Source: Trochalopteron elliotii
Taxonomy: Eukaryota; Chordata; Aves; Passeriformes; Leiothrichidae
DNA length: 64,000 bases
Assembly (NCBI GenBank): GCA_024734555.1
Contig: JANPWX010000346.1
Location: forward strand, 38,588 to 102,587
Direction: 5' to 3'
The notes under the pieces are model-generated. The model worked only from the letters and a program-made list of their open reading frames with translations, was not told the DNA's origin and did not search any database. Each line of letters begins with the position of its first letter. Position 1 is the first letter of the stretch. Made by a program: the position numbers and the translations under genes. This document shows, in pieces, positions 23,404 through 35,816 of the stretch.

Positions 23404-26400
23404 GGCTGGGATCTGCCACAAGTGGCAACGACCCAAATTTGCAAATGGGACTTGAAAATTACCTTTCCTGAGAGAGAGGGAGGGAGGGTGAACACCCCTG
23501 TGTTTTATTTTAAAGCTGTCTTGGGCTGAGCAGCATGTGAGTGCAGGCAGGATAGAGCTGAACCGAGCTGTGCCCTGCTCTGCTGTCAGCCCTCACCAGG
23601 AGAGAGCACACAGGGGGCCAGGATCACAGACCTCCTCCTCCTCCTCCTCCTCCTCCCCTCCCGGCACAGCTGACTGCCAGGGGGATGGCAGAGTTACTCA
23701 AGCTCACTCTGATCGTTAACAAATCCGAGCTTGACCTTTCTGCATCCTCTGTGAGAACAAATGGTGATGTTACCTGGCCCTGCTAACCCAGCTGGGACGC
23801 TGCTGGAGCAGAAGGAAAAGCAGCAGAGCCGGGAGCAGGAGCAAAGGACCCCTCTGAGGAGATCATGTAGGTTCTCACATTTCTATTTGGCCTCTCTGCT
23901 CCTCTCCTCAGGGAGCAAACCAAGGCATTGAAATAACATGAGATCCCATTGCTTCACGGTGCTGTGGCTCTGAAATGGTGAAAATGCCCTACAAAACCCC
24001 CAGCAACCTTCAGCATTATCATCTGCAGCACAATTCCCACCCCTCCACAACATCTCTGCTCCGGAGAGAAACAGAAGCCACAAATACCAAAGCTTACATC
24101 TGTGCTGCACAGCCCTAAACATCTCCCTCTCTCCTCTTCTGTGTGCACTGATGGAAGAAATCACTTTAAGCAGGTGAGAGACTCCAGGAACTGGAGCAAG
24201 AGAGACAGAGCAGAGAGGCAGAGCACTCCAGGAGCTGGAATGCTGAGAGGCTGGAGGAGAACAGAGCAGGATTCCTGCCAGGTGATGTTAAACATCATCT
24301 CCAGCATGTCTTGGCTGTTGGCTCTGGATCTCTCCTGAGAGTCCTGTAGCCCAGCATGGCAAACCAGAGCCATTCTGACCCCCCCCAAGGAAGCCCCAGT
24401 GCTCAGCTTCCCCATGGTCTGCATGTGGGACAAGACACCCTAAGCCAGCAAGGGGGGGCTTCCATATTTTTTTCCTTTTCCACACTTATTTTTATTCCCT
24501 CCAAAATGAACGTAAATGACCAAATCTTTTTGCAGCAGAAGCTGCTCTTTGGTGACCTGCAATGCTGCTGGGGCACAGATCACAGGAGATCCCTGCAGGG
24601 GCTGGTGCACTGCCTGCCTCCAGACAGATTCCAGGTCGAGTTACCATTGCCCAGCTGCAATGTCCCAGTGCTGCAGGACTGGGAATACCTCTGTTCTAGC
24701 CCATAAGCTGCTTATCACCTCATCAAGGTCCATATCCTTCATCCCTGAGATCAGACCCCAAAACACACCTCAGCAACCTAGGACAAGGTGCAACAGCCTT
24801 GTAGAGGCTGAGCTTCACCCCTGCTTACTTCTGTTTTCCAGCTTGTGCTCTAAAATCATCTCTCCCCACCCTTGTCCTTCCTTCATCCCATTCCCACTGG
24901 TCCTATTCCCAAGGCAGTGGAGGAAACACAACACGGGAGCCCAGTTGTGGTCAGCCACAGGAAACCAGCTGGAGATGCTGCTGGGAGCTCCCTTTGGGGT
25001 GGAAAAAGGCAGGTGTTGAGCTCTGCAGCTGAGCAGCAGGAAACACTTGAAAACAGGTTGAAAAGCCAGTTATTGCAACAGCAAACACACAACTCAGCAA
25101 ACCCCCACTTCCCAAAGGCTGCTGCCTTCAAGGAGCCCAGCATCAGAACCACTGCTGCAGCAGTGACCCCAAGCACCTCTGAACCACTTCAAATGCTTCT
25201 ATCAAAGTCCCAGCCAGGTCAGCTGAAATCAAATCAGACCCTTCTAGCAAGAGCCAGCAGCCCAGCACGAGGGCAGAGCTCAGCCCCAGCCGTCTCAGGA
25301 TATCAGGACTTGTCCTACACCTCCCCTGGGTCTGCAGCAAATCCCTCCAGCACCTCATACCCAACCCTGCAGGAATCAACAGCAAGAGGAATCCAAAAGG
25401 CTTTTGATTCTTTGAACCAGCTACAGCAGTTGCAGGCAATTTTCCAGCCACATCTAATCGCGTTTTAACACTTAATAACCTATTTTTCCTCCACTAATCC
25501 CCTGCAGCAGCAAGCTCCACCAGCAGGATGTATATCCCACCAAATCCAGCCTGAGGCACAGCCACGGGCTGAGGGACCACGGCCAAACCCCTCCCAGCCC
25601 CCTGATCACAGAATTTGGTACTTTTTTGGCATCAGCCTCCTGCCCCCAGCAGTAAAACAACTGCAAGAAAGATGCTTGGGGGCAAAAAAGGATCATCACA
25701 TACATTAAATTCTAAATAAGAGGAGAGAAGAGGACACAGAAAACTCAGTCTCTTGAGTCTGGAGCCCTTCCCAAAGCATTTCCCACATTCAAAATTTATA
25801 GACTTCTCTGTTCCCCTTTTTTATCTACATCTTTGCAGAACAAATTCTCTCAGTGGCCATTTCAAAACAAGGGAATCTTTGTGTTTACTTGACAGCAGCG
25901 GATTAGGATAAAATAACTTGCATTTCAGAAGGGTTTTTTTTCATTTATTGTTAAGATGCAAAGCCTCTACTGCAGCGAATCACCAAGCAGAGAATCCATC
26001 TGAGGAATGATTTCTGGCACACACCGAGAAACTTGGCTTTTGGAGAGAACCTCTGAAAAGGGTATTCACATACAAAAAATCGAATTTTAAATGGGATTAA
26101 CTTCTGGACTGTGACATTATCCATTTCTCCTTTTCATGCTCCTGCCTCACATCTATGTTTATTTTGGTTATGATGGGCTGCTCGCACCGTTCAGGAGCCA
26201 GGAAAGCTCTGGGCAGGGCTGGGGCATTTCCATGTCTCCCTTTGAATTGCAATAGCTGAGGCTCAAGGCTGGGCTGGGCAGGTCACTCAGGGAGAAACAG
26301 GAATAGCCCCGGCCTAAACTGGACCAGGGAGCATGAATTTTAGCATTCATCCACAAACCAAAGGATTTTTTGGATGCAGGTGATTTTAAAGCAAATGATT

Positions 26401-26740
26401 TTTGACATCCCCCAGCTCTCGGCAGCCACCCCAACCCCACAGGCACTGAGGGGCAGAGGCAGCTTCCCCTGCACAGCCGAGTCAGGCAGGACTCGTGGGA
26501 ACAAGGAGCAGCACAAACAGCCACAAAAGCTGGGATCAGCCCCAGGAAGAGCTGACATTCCCTCACCACAAGCCCACCCCATTTATCCTCCAGCTCCACT
26601 GCAGAGCAGCCCAGAGCTCATGGTGGCAGCCCCCCTGCAACACCCATCAATTAATGGATAATGCTCCAGAGGGCACTTCCAGGAGTCCAGGTGGAGCAGG
26701 GAACAGCAGCAGGGACCAGGTTCCCTCCCCACCAGGAGCC
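23404..26740. other. MGAT5B intron 2, mostly unique
   Basis: A (CCT)n run lies at 23631-23656. A 198-codon plus-strand open frame at 24872-25468 is rich in Gln, Ser and Thr but matches no family I know. No exon or mobile element recognised. Confidence 0.5.
23631..23656. repeat. (CCT)n microsatellite
   Basis: About eight to nine copies of CCT in intron 2. Confidence 0.9.
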
Positions 26741-26746
26741 CATTCC

Positions 26747-27051
26747 TGTAGCCCTGGTTTCAGGCCTGAGGTGTTTTGGTGTTCTGAAATTCTTTTCCCA
26801 GGGAATTTTTTGCAAACAAGAGACATGTTTTTTGTAACTGTACTATGTTTACATTCTTTCCCTAGAAGGGACTTCTTCTTGATGTCCCTCTGGTGTGACC
26901 AATGTGATTGAAGAGGTTTGTCTTTGTGTCACCGATCAAATTGGTCTGTGTAGAATTGTATAAAAAGGAGACACATCCCAAAAACAATAAAGGCATCATT
27001 TTCAGCCTGCTGAAGTCAGAGTCTGTGTTGTTGTGGTGTAAAACAGTGTCA
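26747..27051 (+). mobile_element. Solo LTR, family D
   Basis: Starts TGTAGCCCTGG and ends AAAACAGTGTCA. TATAAAAAGGAG and a following AATAAAGG give its orientation. Flanks CATTCC (26741-26746) and CATTCT (27052-27057) are a 6-bp duplication with one change. Antisense to MGAT5B, in intron 2. Confidence 0.88.
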
Positions 27052-27510
27052 CATTCTCAGAAACACTCAGGCCTGGGCATGGCAAACTTCCCAAGCCACT
27101 GGCCACGATCCTGTCCAGGTTTGTGCAGATTCCCATTCCTCATCAGGCCAAGAGCTCATCAGCCCTGCACAATTAACCTGCTCCTCTGAGCCTGCCTCCA
27201 GCCCAGCACTGTGTGCTTAACAGGAATATTTCCTGCCTTTCCCTGGGATCCAGAACACATGTTAATTAAATGCCAGTTTGTTATTCCAACAGACCTTTGG
27301 AGACTTCACAGCGCTAATAAGCGGCACATCCATTCCTGCTCACACCCTCCCCTCCTGGATGTTCATTCCACGCTCCTCCACGTGAGCTCTGCCTGCCCTC
27401 AGCCAGGAGAGAGCTCTGGAGAGCCCTCCTCAGCTTCCTGCTCCAGACAGAGGGGTCAGAGCTGCCCACAGCCTCAGCTGGGTGTGCTCTCAGAGTCTGC
27501 AGGGATGGAG

Positions 27511-27805
27511 CGTTGCCCTGATTTTTCAGCCTTCTGATGTTTTCATTCTTGGACTGGAGAGCTCTCACCCATTGAAACAAAAACAGAGACTGATGTTTGC
27601 TAAACACGTTCCTTTCCAGGGGGAAGGACAAATTGATGAACCTCTGAGTTGACCACTGAGGTCAGAGGGGTGTTCCTCTCATCCTCCAATCCTTGACCAA
27701 ATCCCAAAAACTATATAAGTTAAGATTCCCAAAATAAAGTCCCTTTTCCTTTGCATTTCACATCCTAACGGGTGAGTGTGGCTCTTTTCATGTCCTCTTG
27801 TGACA
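27511..27805 (+). mobile_element. Solo LTR, family E
   Basis: Homologous to the copies at 54216, 58313 and 17017. It begins CGTTGCCCTGATTTTTCAGC (first T changed to C) and ends GTGACA, with TATATAAG and AATAAAG signals. Flanks ATGGAG and ACAGAG are only a loose 6-bp match (4 of 6). Antisense to MGAT5B. Confidence 0.82.
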
Positions 27806-27811
27806 ACAGAG

Positions 27812-30220
27812 TTTCCCCACCTCCCCAGAGGCTGACTCCCCATTTCCCAGGGCACCAGGGAGGCTGCCCAGCATCCATCACCCTCCCTGCCTTTTCCATA
27901 GCTGTGATAGTTGGTTCTTCCAGCCACCAGATCCTGCCCCCAACAGACACAGCCTTTCACAGGTGACAGAGGGAGTGACACTGGCCAGCACATTCCCTGA
28001 GGCCTTGGTCCCACTCTGCTTTGGGGGTTATTCACAGCTGAGAACAGCTACATCACCCTGGGGCACAGCCAGTCCCTACAAACCAGGGTGACAGGAAAGG
28101 CTGAACCCCAAAAGCCTGAACCAGGTGTTAAAGAGTGAGAAAAAGCCTCTCAGGTTGTGCCTGCCAAGCTCTGGGGACAAAGAACACAACCTTCCCCCAG
28201 CATCTTCCTCCAGAGACAGGAGAGAGGATGCTTTGTGTTTAAAACCAGTGTGTGAGGCCATGAATGAAGCTCATCTTCCCCAATAAGAAGCACAGCAACA
28301 GCCAAATGTGCAGCAATTCATCTGGAAGCAATAGTTTGTTTGGCAAAGCCACTGAATATACGAGAGAAATTGGATTTGCATCGAATTTTTGAGCTTTCTA
28401 ACAAAGCAGGACTTGCCTCACCCAGTTAGAAAGCTAAGAGATGAAAATCTTGAAAAATTAGAGGACCTAGGTCATTATTTACTTCTTTTCTTCTTTAAAT
28501 GAGACTAGTCAGGCATTACCAGAAGCAACATTTAATCTGCACCACCTTCGAGCAAAGCAGCATCTCTCCCAACCAGCAAGGCCAGTGCTCACAGCCCTCA
28601 GCAGAGCCAAAGAGAGTCAGGCAAGAGTGTGAACCCATTTACACACTTTGATTTAATCACCTGAAGCCCCAAGTGTGGAGGATTTGAGGTGTGAGGGCCC
28701 AAAAAAAGGAGATTTGTTTTGGCCCAGCTCCAGGGCTGTGCTGACACTGCTCCCAGTAAACAAGAGACAGGATGCAGTCAGTGGATTCACAGATCTGGGT
28801 TCAATTGATGACAAGGATAAGGATGGGAAAAGCCACTCCAAGGCATCCAGAAAGGGGATAAAGAGCTGAGTAATGGTCTTTTTCCATTATTTCAGCCCAA
28901 CTTTAGAGCCCTCTGGGGTGACCCCAGATGCTTCTGGAGGTTTCTGGAAACCTTTGCTGCTCTTTGCAGCACCACCTGCACCACACCTCAGCTGGCCCCA
29001 CAGTTCATCAGTGTCTCTGCCTTTCTTTCAGCTCTCTACAAACCTTTTTGGGACACTGGGGCTCCTCTGGGACAGAGAACAGCTGTAACAGTGACACTTT
29101 AATTCCAAACTCAACAATCTTTTCAGAACCCATCTCCTCAAAAGCCAGGTCAGGAGAAGGTTTGGAGAAGGCTGTGCTCTGGGGGCTTCTGCCCACTCTC
29201 CTTGTGCTGTTCCTTATCCCAAGAAGGAAGAAATCCCCTAAAGCCAGACTTCACTCACCAGCCACCCTGGAATGTGTGCTTGGCTTGGGGACAGTGACAC
29301 AAAACACACCTTCCCCATGGGGACATGAGCCCTGACCAAGGGCAGAAACACCGGAAAGCACTGACCCTGCCACCTGCTCCAGGCTGAGGGCACCAGGAAA
29401 ACATCTTGGGAAAGGGGTTTAATGGAGCTGGTGGTGGGAACAGTTAGGGGAGCAGAGGGGGAGGAACATCAGCCATGTGCTCCATCCACAGGGAGAACAC
29501 AAATCCAGCTGCCACAGGCTGAAAATCCATCTCTTGGAAAGTCAACTAAGCAGTTTAACACCATCCAGCCTCTGGAAACCACCCTGTACCACTCCTGTAG
29601 GGGGGCAGCTGGCACTTCTTCCAGTGCCTCAAGGAAAGGATTTAATGCTCCCAAGTCACATCCTAGGTGAGGCTGTGGAGCTCAGATCCCTCCATGGTTT
29701 TGGTACAGAGGAGAAGACCACAGTGGCCTGACCAAGCCCATCTCACCCTGCTCAGGGAAGTTCAAGCTGGGCAGTTCCCTCTGTACATTTCATTTGACTG
29801 GAATCTCAGAGAAAAGGTCAGGGGAAGCTCAATCCATGACAGCAGTGTCCTCCCAGAGCAAGGGCAGGACACAACTGTCCCACCACAGAGGTGTCTCCTG
29901 AGCTGATGTCTCACCAAAAGAGGTGTTAAATGCAAAATAACACAAAATAACACAAAATAACTTGCTAAAAATTAGAGTATTTTTCTTCTACATTTCAGTA
30001 CCTGCATAAAACCACAAAGACCTTTTCTTTTCCCTTCCCTAAGGAGCAATTTCCACTCCCTGCAGACCACAAGTGCTCAAACCCACCGAGATCTCCAAGC
30101 CTCTGAGCCAAATCCACATGTCAGACCAGGGGCAGCCCACACAACCCACACTGAGAGTCTGATCCTGCTGCTTCCCCATTTTCTGCTGTAATTCAGGGTC
30201 AGCATCCACACTCCAGCATC
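27812..30220. other. MGAT5B intron 2, no recognisable gene
   Basis: Unique sequence with a small 10-bp tandem run (AAAATAACAC, three copies) near 29933-29961. No exon recognised. Confidence 0.5.
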
Positions 30221-30225
30221 CATCC

Positions 30226-30849
30226 TGTGATAGATGTTCTAAATAAATTCGTGTATCAAGTATGTTGTATGTTATAACCTAAAAGCGTGCTGCAAGTTCT
30301 AATTTCCAAAAATTGCAAAAGGCGTCACCGACTACCAAAGAACATTTGCAATTGTAAAAGTTCTCAAATAATAGCAAGGTGAAACCAAGATTTGCAACAA
30401 ACAGGACAAGGCTGAGCAAAAATTAACTCGTTCATCATAGGTAGACCCACCACTTCTGGGATGATCAATGCCTAATACCAATCTAGGTGGAGGGAACCCA
30501 AAGATTGAACAGATCACCATCCCAATGCCCAGTTCCAAGAACCCAATTCAGAACCCCGACCATGCCAAAAAAAATCTTTCAAAACCAAACAGCAAAAAAA
30601 AGAAGTACATAAATACACACACTAGACAAAAGCTCACAATGAACTTGCCTCAGAGTAAAAAAAACTGTATAAAATCTGTGCCCTAAAACCTAAAGTTTGT
30701 GGACGAGGAGGTTCAACCCCATTGAGGCTGTTCCCGCGTTCACCCAACTTTGATCAATGCTGCATACTTTTATTGTGGCTAATTCAAATTCATTTCGAAT
30801 AGCAAAATAAAACACTTAATATCAAATTGGCTACAAATTATTTATAACA
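30226..30849 (+). mobile_element. Solo LTR, family G, perfect 5-bp target duplication
   Basis: AT-rich 624-bp block starting TGTGATAGATG and ending TTTATAACA, flanked by perfect CATCC repeats (30221-30225 and 30850-30854). TGTATAAAATC near 30667 and AATAAAAC near 30806 fit a TATA box and poly(A) signal in plus orientation. The 5-bp duplication suggests an ERVL-like or related integrase. It lies about 235 bp downstream of exon 2, antisense to it. Confidence 0.82.
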
Positions 30850-31084
30850 CATCCCCCACCGTGTCACACCTCTGGGTGCTAGCACAGCCACATAGCAAAG
30901 CCTCCCTGCCGTGGCAAGAGAGGCCAACAGCACCCTGAGCCATCCTGATCATCCCAAAAAGGGCCAGGAAGGAGCTGTGGGGATGGGAGATCCAAGCACC
31001 ATCCTCCTGCATCCCTGGCACCCTTCAGCTGAGCTGGGCCATGCCCGTGGGGCAGCAGGAGGGACAGGAGGGCACGGGGCTCAC

Positions 31085-31197
31085 CTTCGGTGCGGATGGT
31101 GAAGGGGGAGTCCCCCAGGCGCTTGGCTGAGAACTGCCCTCCCAGGGATGTCATCAGGAAGCACAGCGTGAAAAATCCAATGCCCAGCACGAAAATC
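31085..31197 (-). CDS. MGAT5B: MGAT5B coding exon 2 (transmembrane signal-anchor)
   Basis: The 113-bp exon completes Arg23 and encodes residues 24-60 plus the first base of Val61. Residues 24-42 (IFVLGIGFFTLCFLMTSLG) form one hydrophobic segment after a basic tail, which is the uncleaved signal-anchor of a type II Golgi enzyme. The lumenal stem follows (QFSAKRLGDSPFTIRTE). The acceptor is TCTCTCCCACAG ending at 31198. The donor is GAAG/GTGAGC, phase 1. Joining to exon 1 (AG+G) and exon 3 (G+TG) gives Arg23 and Val61 with no frame conflict. The sequence is almost identical to vertebrate MGAT5B here, with Ile24 and Lys48 as conservative changes from the human residues I recall. A same-sense ERV LTR ends 72 bp upstream of the acceptor. 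Confidence 0.96.
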
Positions 31198-31269
31198 CTG
31201 TGGGAGAGAAAGCACAGCTGCAGCAGGGTGTGATGAGGAGCCTGCTCCTCCCTCCTGGGCCAGCCCCAC

Positions 31270-31862
31270 TGGTTTATTAAAAATATGGATATTGATCTGA
31301 TACCGATATCCAACTATGACAGACAAAGACTCTCTAACAGTTTAAAGTTACAAAGTGTATGTTTATTACGACACTGGGCAGCGTGCAGGGACAGCTCCCA
31401 AATACACACCTCAATTTACAGATGATCACAGGGTCTTTTTATCTACAGGAGCATTGAATACCCAAAACACAAATGCATATTCATAACTTTGGTACATCCC
31501 ATTCCTTTGTATGGCAATTAGCCAAAAAACCATTAAGCATGTGTAGGTTGTTCTTTGAAATGGGTCAGTGGTCCTTTTTATGGGGTGGGGTCTCAAAATG
31601 ATGAAGCAAGATGGGTCTTCCTTGCTTTGACTCTTTAACCTTTTAGTGTTACGTGACAACTGAACCCTGTTTTTCCAGGGCTGTTTGGTTTATGATTGTA
31701 TTGTATTCTTGGAGTCCATTGATTAGTCAGAATACATATACAGGCCTCATGATTTATCAGTTCCTTAAATCCAGCTTCTGTTAATAGAGGGATGTTTATC
31801 TATCTTACCTCAGCAATATCTAGTTGAACTAAAGTCTTTAATTCTTAAAAATTAATCTCTCA
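31270..31862 (-). mobile_element. ERV LTR 72 bp upstream of exon 2, family H
   Basis: On the minus strand the block starts TGAGAGATTAATTTTT and ends TTTTTAATAAACCA. It has an AATAAA signal at 31367-31362 followed by about 90 bases of U5-like sequence, the usual layout of an avian ERV LTR. AT-rich composition contrasts with both flanks. I see no clear target duplication (CCCAC against CCAGC), so the ends are probable only. Same sense as MGAT5B, in intron 1. Confidence 0.65.
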
Positions 31863-33930
31863 CCAGCACCCTCTGCCCCTGGGGTACTGCAGCAGGAGAG
31901 GCTTTGGTTGTCTGGGACAATCCCAGCTCTATCCCCGTGGCTCCCCCCACCCAGCCCTGGCAGGAGCATCTGTACAGCCCCAGCCCCAGCAGCACATCAT
32001 CCCAGCCACGGCCAGACCCACTTGTGCTTCACAAAGAGCCCAGGATGCTTCTGCCCAAACCCTGGCACTGAGCAGGGGGGTTTTGCCTGAGAACCCCTCT
32101 GAAATCCCTGCAGCCTGCTCCAACGGGCAGGCCTTGAGGAATCCTCCAGTGCACTCAAGGGGGAGTGGTGGATTTGCATCTTCCGTGGGGGAGCTGAGCC
32201 AGACCACAACTGCCCTTACAACAACCCAGACGGCAGGAACCACTCCAATAAACAATACCTGTGCTCCTCTGGGAGAGAGGAGTAAAGAGAGACCTTTACC
32301 TTCCCTTCCTCCCAAAGGATCTAAAAAAAAACCACCCTTTTAGTTTTTTTAAATAAAGCCTTTTGTTCCCCTGTAACTAGGCCACCGGCATTGTCACTGT
32401 GTTCCCTGTGCACAACGGGGCAAGGAGGGACCTGCACCGTGGCCTGGGGCCATCCCATCACTGCTTTGCTCACCAGGGCTGGCAGGGAAGTGGCTCCCAG
32501 GGGACACACGGGGCAGGATGTCATCAGGATGTCATCAGCACGTCACTGTCACCTCCAGTGAGGGGCAGGAGCTCCCAGCACTGCTCCTGCTCAGCCCAAA
32601 TTCAGCCCAGTCACTCTTTAGGGAAGGGCTGAAGGCAAGAGCTCTGTGCCAGCCTGGCTGTTATGCACCAGGGAGTGTAAAGCAGAGTGCTCTGTGCCAA
32701 GGGATGGATGTCTGGCCTCCTTCCACAGCTCAGACACGCTGCCATCCCCCCTGAGACCCCGTGGAGATGCAGCAGCTCCAGCAGACACACGGGAAAAGCT
32801 CTGGCACAGCCTCTGCCAGGTGTCAGTGTGACAGCTCCCAGAGCAGCAGTGTGATCCCAGCCACCAAACCCAGGGGAAATCTCCAGGAGGAGAAAGAGGA
32901 AAGACAACCCCCAGCCAGCCTCGTGGAACAGCAACAGGTTTGTCTCCCAACAGGTCAGTCCTGTGTGGGACAGGGAGCTGAGGGAGCCCTCAGGGTGCCT
33001 GCTGGCCTTGCTGCCTCTCAGCATCCCTGAGCCAAAGGGAGGCAAACCACAGAGGACAGGAGCCTCCAGCTCTCCTTGCCAAGCTCACAGCATCCTCCAC
33101 AGGGCTCAGGAGCTGCACACAGACACAGCACAGCCACCCAGGCTTCTCCAGGTGCAAAGGAGCCCACAGCTCTCCACCTGAGCATTCCTACATAGCTAAA
33201 AGGCAGAGGAGAAGGAACCAGCCTTCAACTCTGGGCTACAGCACAACAGCACTGCAATTATCTGCTGCTGGAAAGGGCTAACAAATAAAGTGACCTGCGT
33301 CAAAGCCTTTGTCAGTGACTGGAGATGTTGTGGAGAGCTCAAGGACCAGGTCAAGCAGCTCAAGAAGGGCTGGGCTTCCCCAGGGAGGTCCAGTGGAGGA
33401 GCTCCCACGGCAGCTCCCCACTGTCCCAGCACAGCATGGCCAGGCTTTCCCTGCCTGGAAAGACTCCTGGGCAAGACATGGCACTTGCAGGGGATCCCAC
33501 GAGCTCCCTACCTCCAGCCAGGGGGTCCCACAGGCTCCCTACCTCCATGCAGGCAGCTCTGATGCTGCTGTCACACACACAGCACACACCTGAGCCCCAG
33601 ATCCAGGGCAGCCTCACTCTCAGCAGCAGCCAGCTCCAGAACAAAGGGTTTCCTTTGCCTGCACCAAGGAGGATCACCCTTGCTCACAGCAGACAGGCCC
33701 CTAAGTGCTGCCCATCCCCATGGATCAGCCCTGCCCCATCCCCAGTAGATCAGGGGCACGTGGCCATGGGCTCTGGACATCAGCACAGCACAGCTCCCCA
33801 TCCCCTTCTCACCTCCCACCTAATCAAGGGGAAAAGCAATACCATGGGCTTGTCAGCACTAATGAGCTCAGCCAGCAGCACACTCAGCAGCAGCACAAAC
33901 ACCCCCTGACAGCCAGGGCAGGGCTGGCCT

Positions 33931-33989
33931 GGGAGAGATGACCCACCCAGGAGAGCTGACCCACCTGGGAGAGCTGATCCACCTGGGGA
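33931..33989. repeat. 19-bp tandem repeat, three copies
   Basis: Unit GGGAGAGCTGACCCACCTG, with small changes between copies, in MGAT5B intron 1. Confidence 0.85.
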
Positions 33990-35784
33990 GGGGATGTTCA
34001 GGTGCATCACTAAAACTGCCCGACATCCCCGTGCAGGCCTGGACCAGCTCAGGTCCTTTTAATTTCCGAATGAGCCGCCCCTGGAGGGGTGGAAAGCATT
34101 TTCCACAGGATATGTAAACCACTGTGCAGTCACTAATCCAGGCTCCCATCCCTAAAGGCCTGGCTACAGGCACAGCTGGTGAGCCCCACAAGCAGTGCCC
34201 AGCAGAGCAGAGCCTCCCCCTCCCCAGCAGATGCTGATGGACCATCAAGCTGTGGAATCTGCACAGATTCAGACCTCAGCCCCCTCCCCAAAGCAGACCT
34301 AGGAGAAGGGGTTCCAGAGAGCCGTGGTCCAGCTCCAGCAGGGAGGTGATTGTGGAGGCAACAGAGCGTCCCTGATGCTGCAAAGCAACGTGGTGTCCCA
34401 TAAATAGCTTGGAGAGGGGGTGATCTGGGGACATTAGTGCACTGCCATTGGCACAGCCTGAGCCCAGTGCACTGCTGGGGCTGGGAAAGGCTCTCAGGAA
34501 CACACTGGAGGGGATTGCTGCACCCAGCTTGGCTTTGGAGGGCTGAATTTGCCCTTAGGAAATGCTGTCTGCCAGGCACTTCCCTGGCAGGAGAGGACAG
34601 CAGCAGGCTGGAGAGGAAACAAGCTGAAGAGGGTCACAGCCCAGCCAAGTCCTGCACCCCAGGGTCCTCCCTGGGAGCACATCCTGGTACAAAACCCACC
34701 CATGGCCCTGTCCCTTCCCTCAAGGGGAATTTAACAAAGCATCACCTGAATAAATACTCAGACCTGATCCTGCTCTCACACCTCCTATTGACAATATCTT
34801 CATCATTATGCAAGACCTTGTTGACGCTTTTTAATCTTCATAATTATAGTCTGGCAAGGAGGGATCGTTAAACACTGAGCAGAAAGAAAAAAGGGGAAGG
34901 AAAGAAAAAGATACAAAGGTGATCTGTGCTCTACCATCTCCCTAGGAAACAAAACCTTTTTCATTTCGACTGGATTACAGAGAGAGTAGGGGAGATGCAA
35001 GATGCTTTTTTCCTAAATAAGGAGAAAAAAACAAAAAAAGGAATTGGAGCCTTACTGGAATTACTGTCCTTGGGAGATCAGTGGATCCAGCCCAGAGCAG
35101 TGCTCCAGGGAGCAGGGACGGTGCAGGTCTGGACTCTCACCCTGAGAACCCCAACTCCTTTACTTTGCTGATGTTCTCTTGGTGAATTAAAATGCCTGGC
35201 CCAGCCTCAGCTGAGTGGAAATTCCTTATAGAGAAAACAAATTTATCACAAAGTAGGTAAAACATACCAGATCCCAGATAGTCCAAATGCACTGGGTCCT
35301 CTCTCCCAAAATCAAGACTAACTCCCTGAAGACTGTGGAGTTGCAAGGACCAAATAACATCTATCCTGCATGCTGGCTTTGCCTGTCATCCAGTGTCACG
35401 TTTAATTCATTGCTCAGGCACAGTTCTGGTGCCAAATCCCTCTCCACATCCTCCCCAAACTGAAATGTTCACAGTTCTGGGCTCTGCCTCGGTGCCCAAA
35501 AGAGAAGAAAGCAAAATTCCTCAAGTCTTAAATGAAAATTGGAAGTGATGCCCCAGTCCTGGGGCATTTCATGGAACTGAAAGCTGGAGGTGACCAGGAG
35601 GGTGTGAGTGCTGAGCTGGGGTGTGGTGGGGGGAGGAAGGCCAGCAGCACCCAGCAGGATGGGGCTGTGACACCGGAAATGTGACACGGGGACTGTGCCC
35701 ATGGTGCCACATCACCCAGCTGGGAGCCACAGGGAGAATCCTACACAGGTGCAGGGGGAAACCAGGGGCTGCAGAGTCAGGTAA

Positions 35785-35816
35785 CATCTTTTATTATCTT
35801 TTATTATCTTTTATTA
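35785..35816. repeat. 10-bp tandem repeat, three copies
   Basis: Three perfect copies of ATCTTTTATT in intron 1. Confidence 0.85.

Noticed and set aside
24872..25468. 198-codon Q/S/T-rich open frame, antisense in intron 2
   Set aside because: No recognised domain, composition explained by local repeats of CAG and CCA type, and no splice or promoter support. Conservation of the frame would be needed to revive it.
30650..30740. tRNA-like B box (GGTTCAACCCC)
   Set aside because: No A box or cloverleaf around it; it lies inside an LTR.
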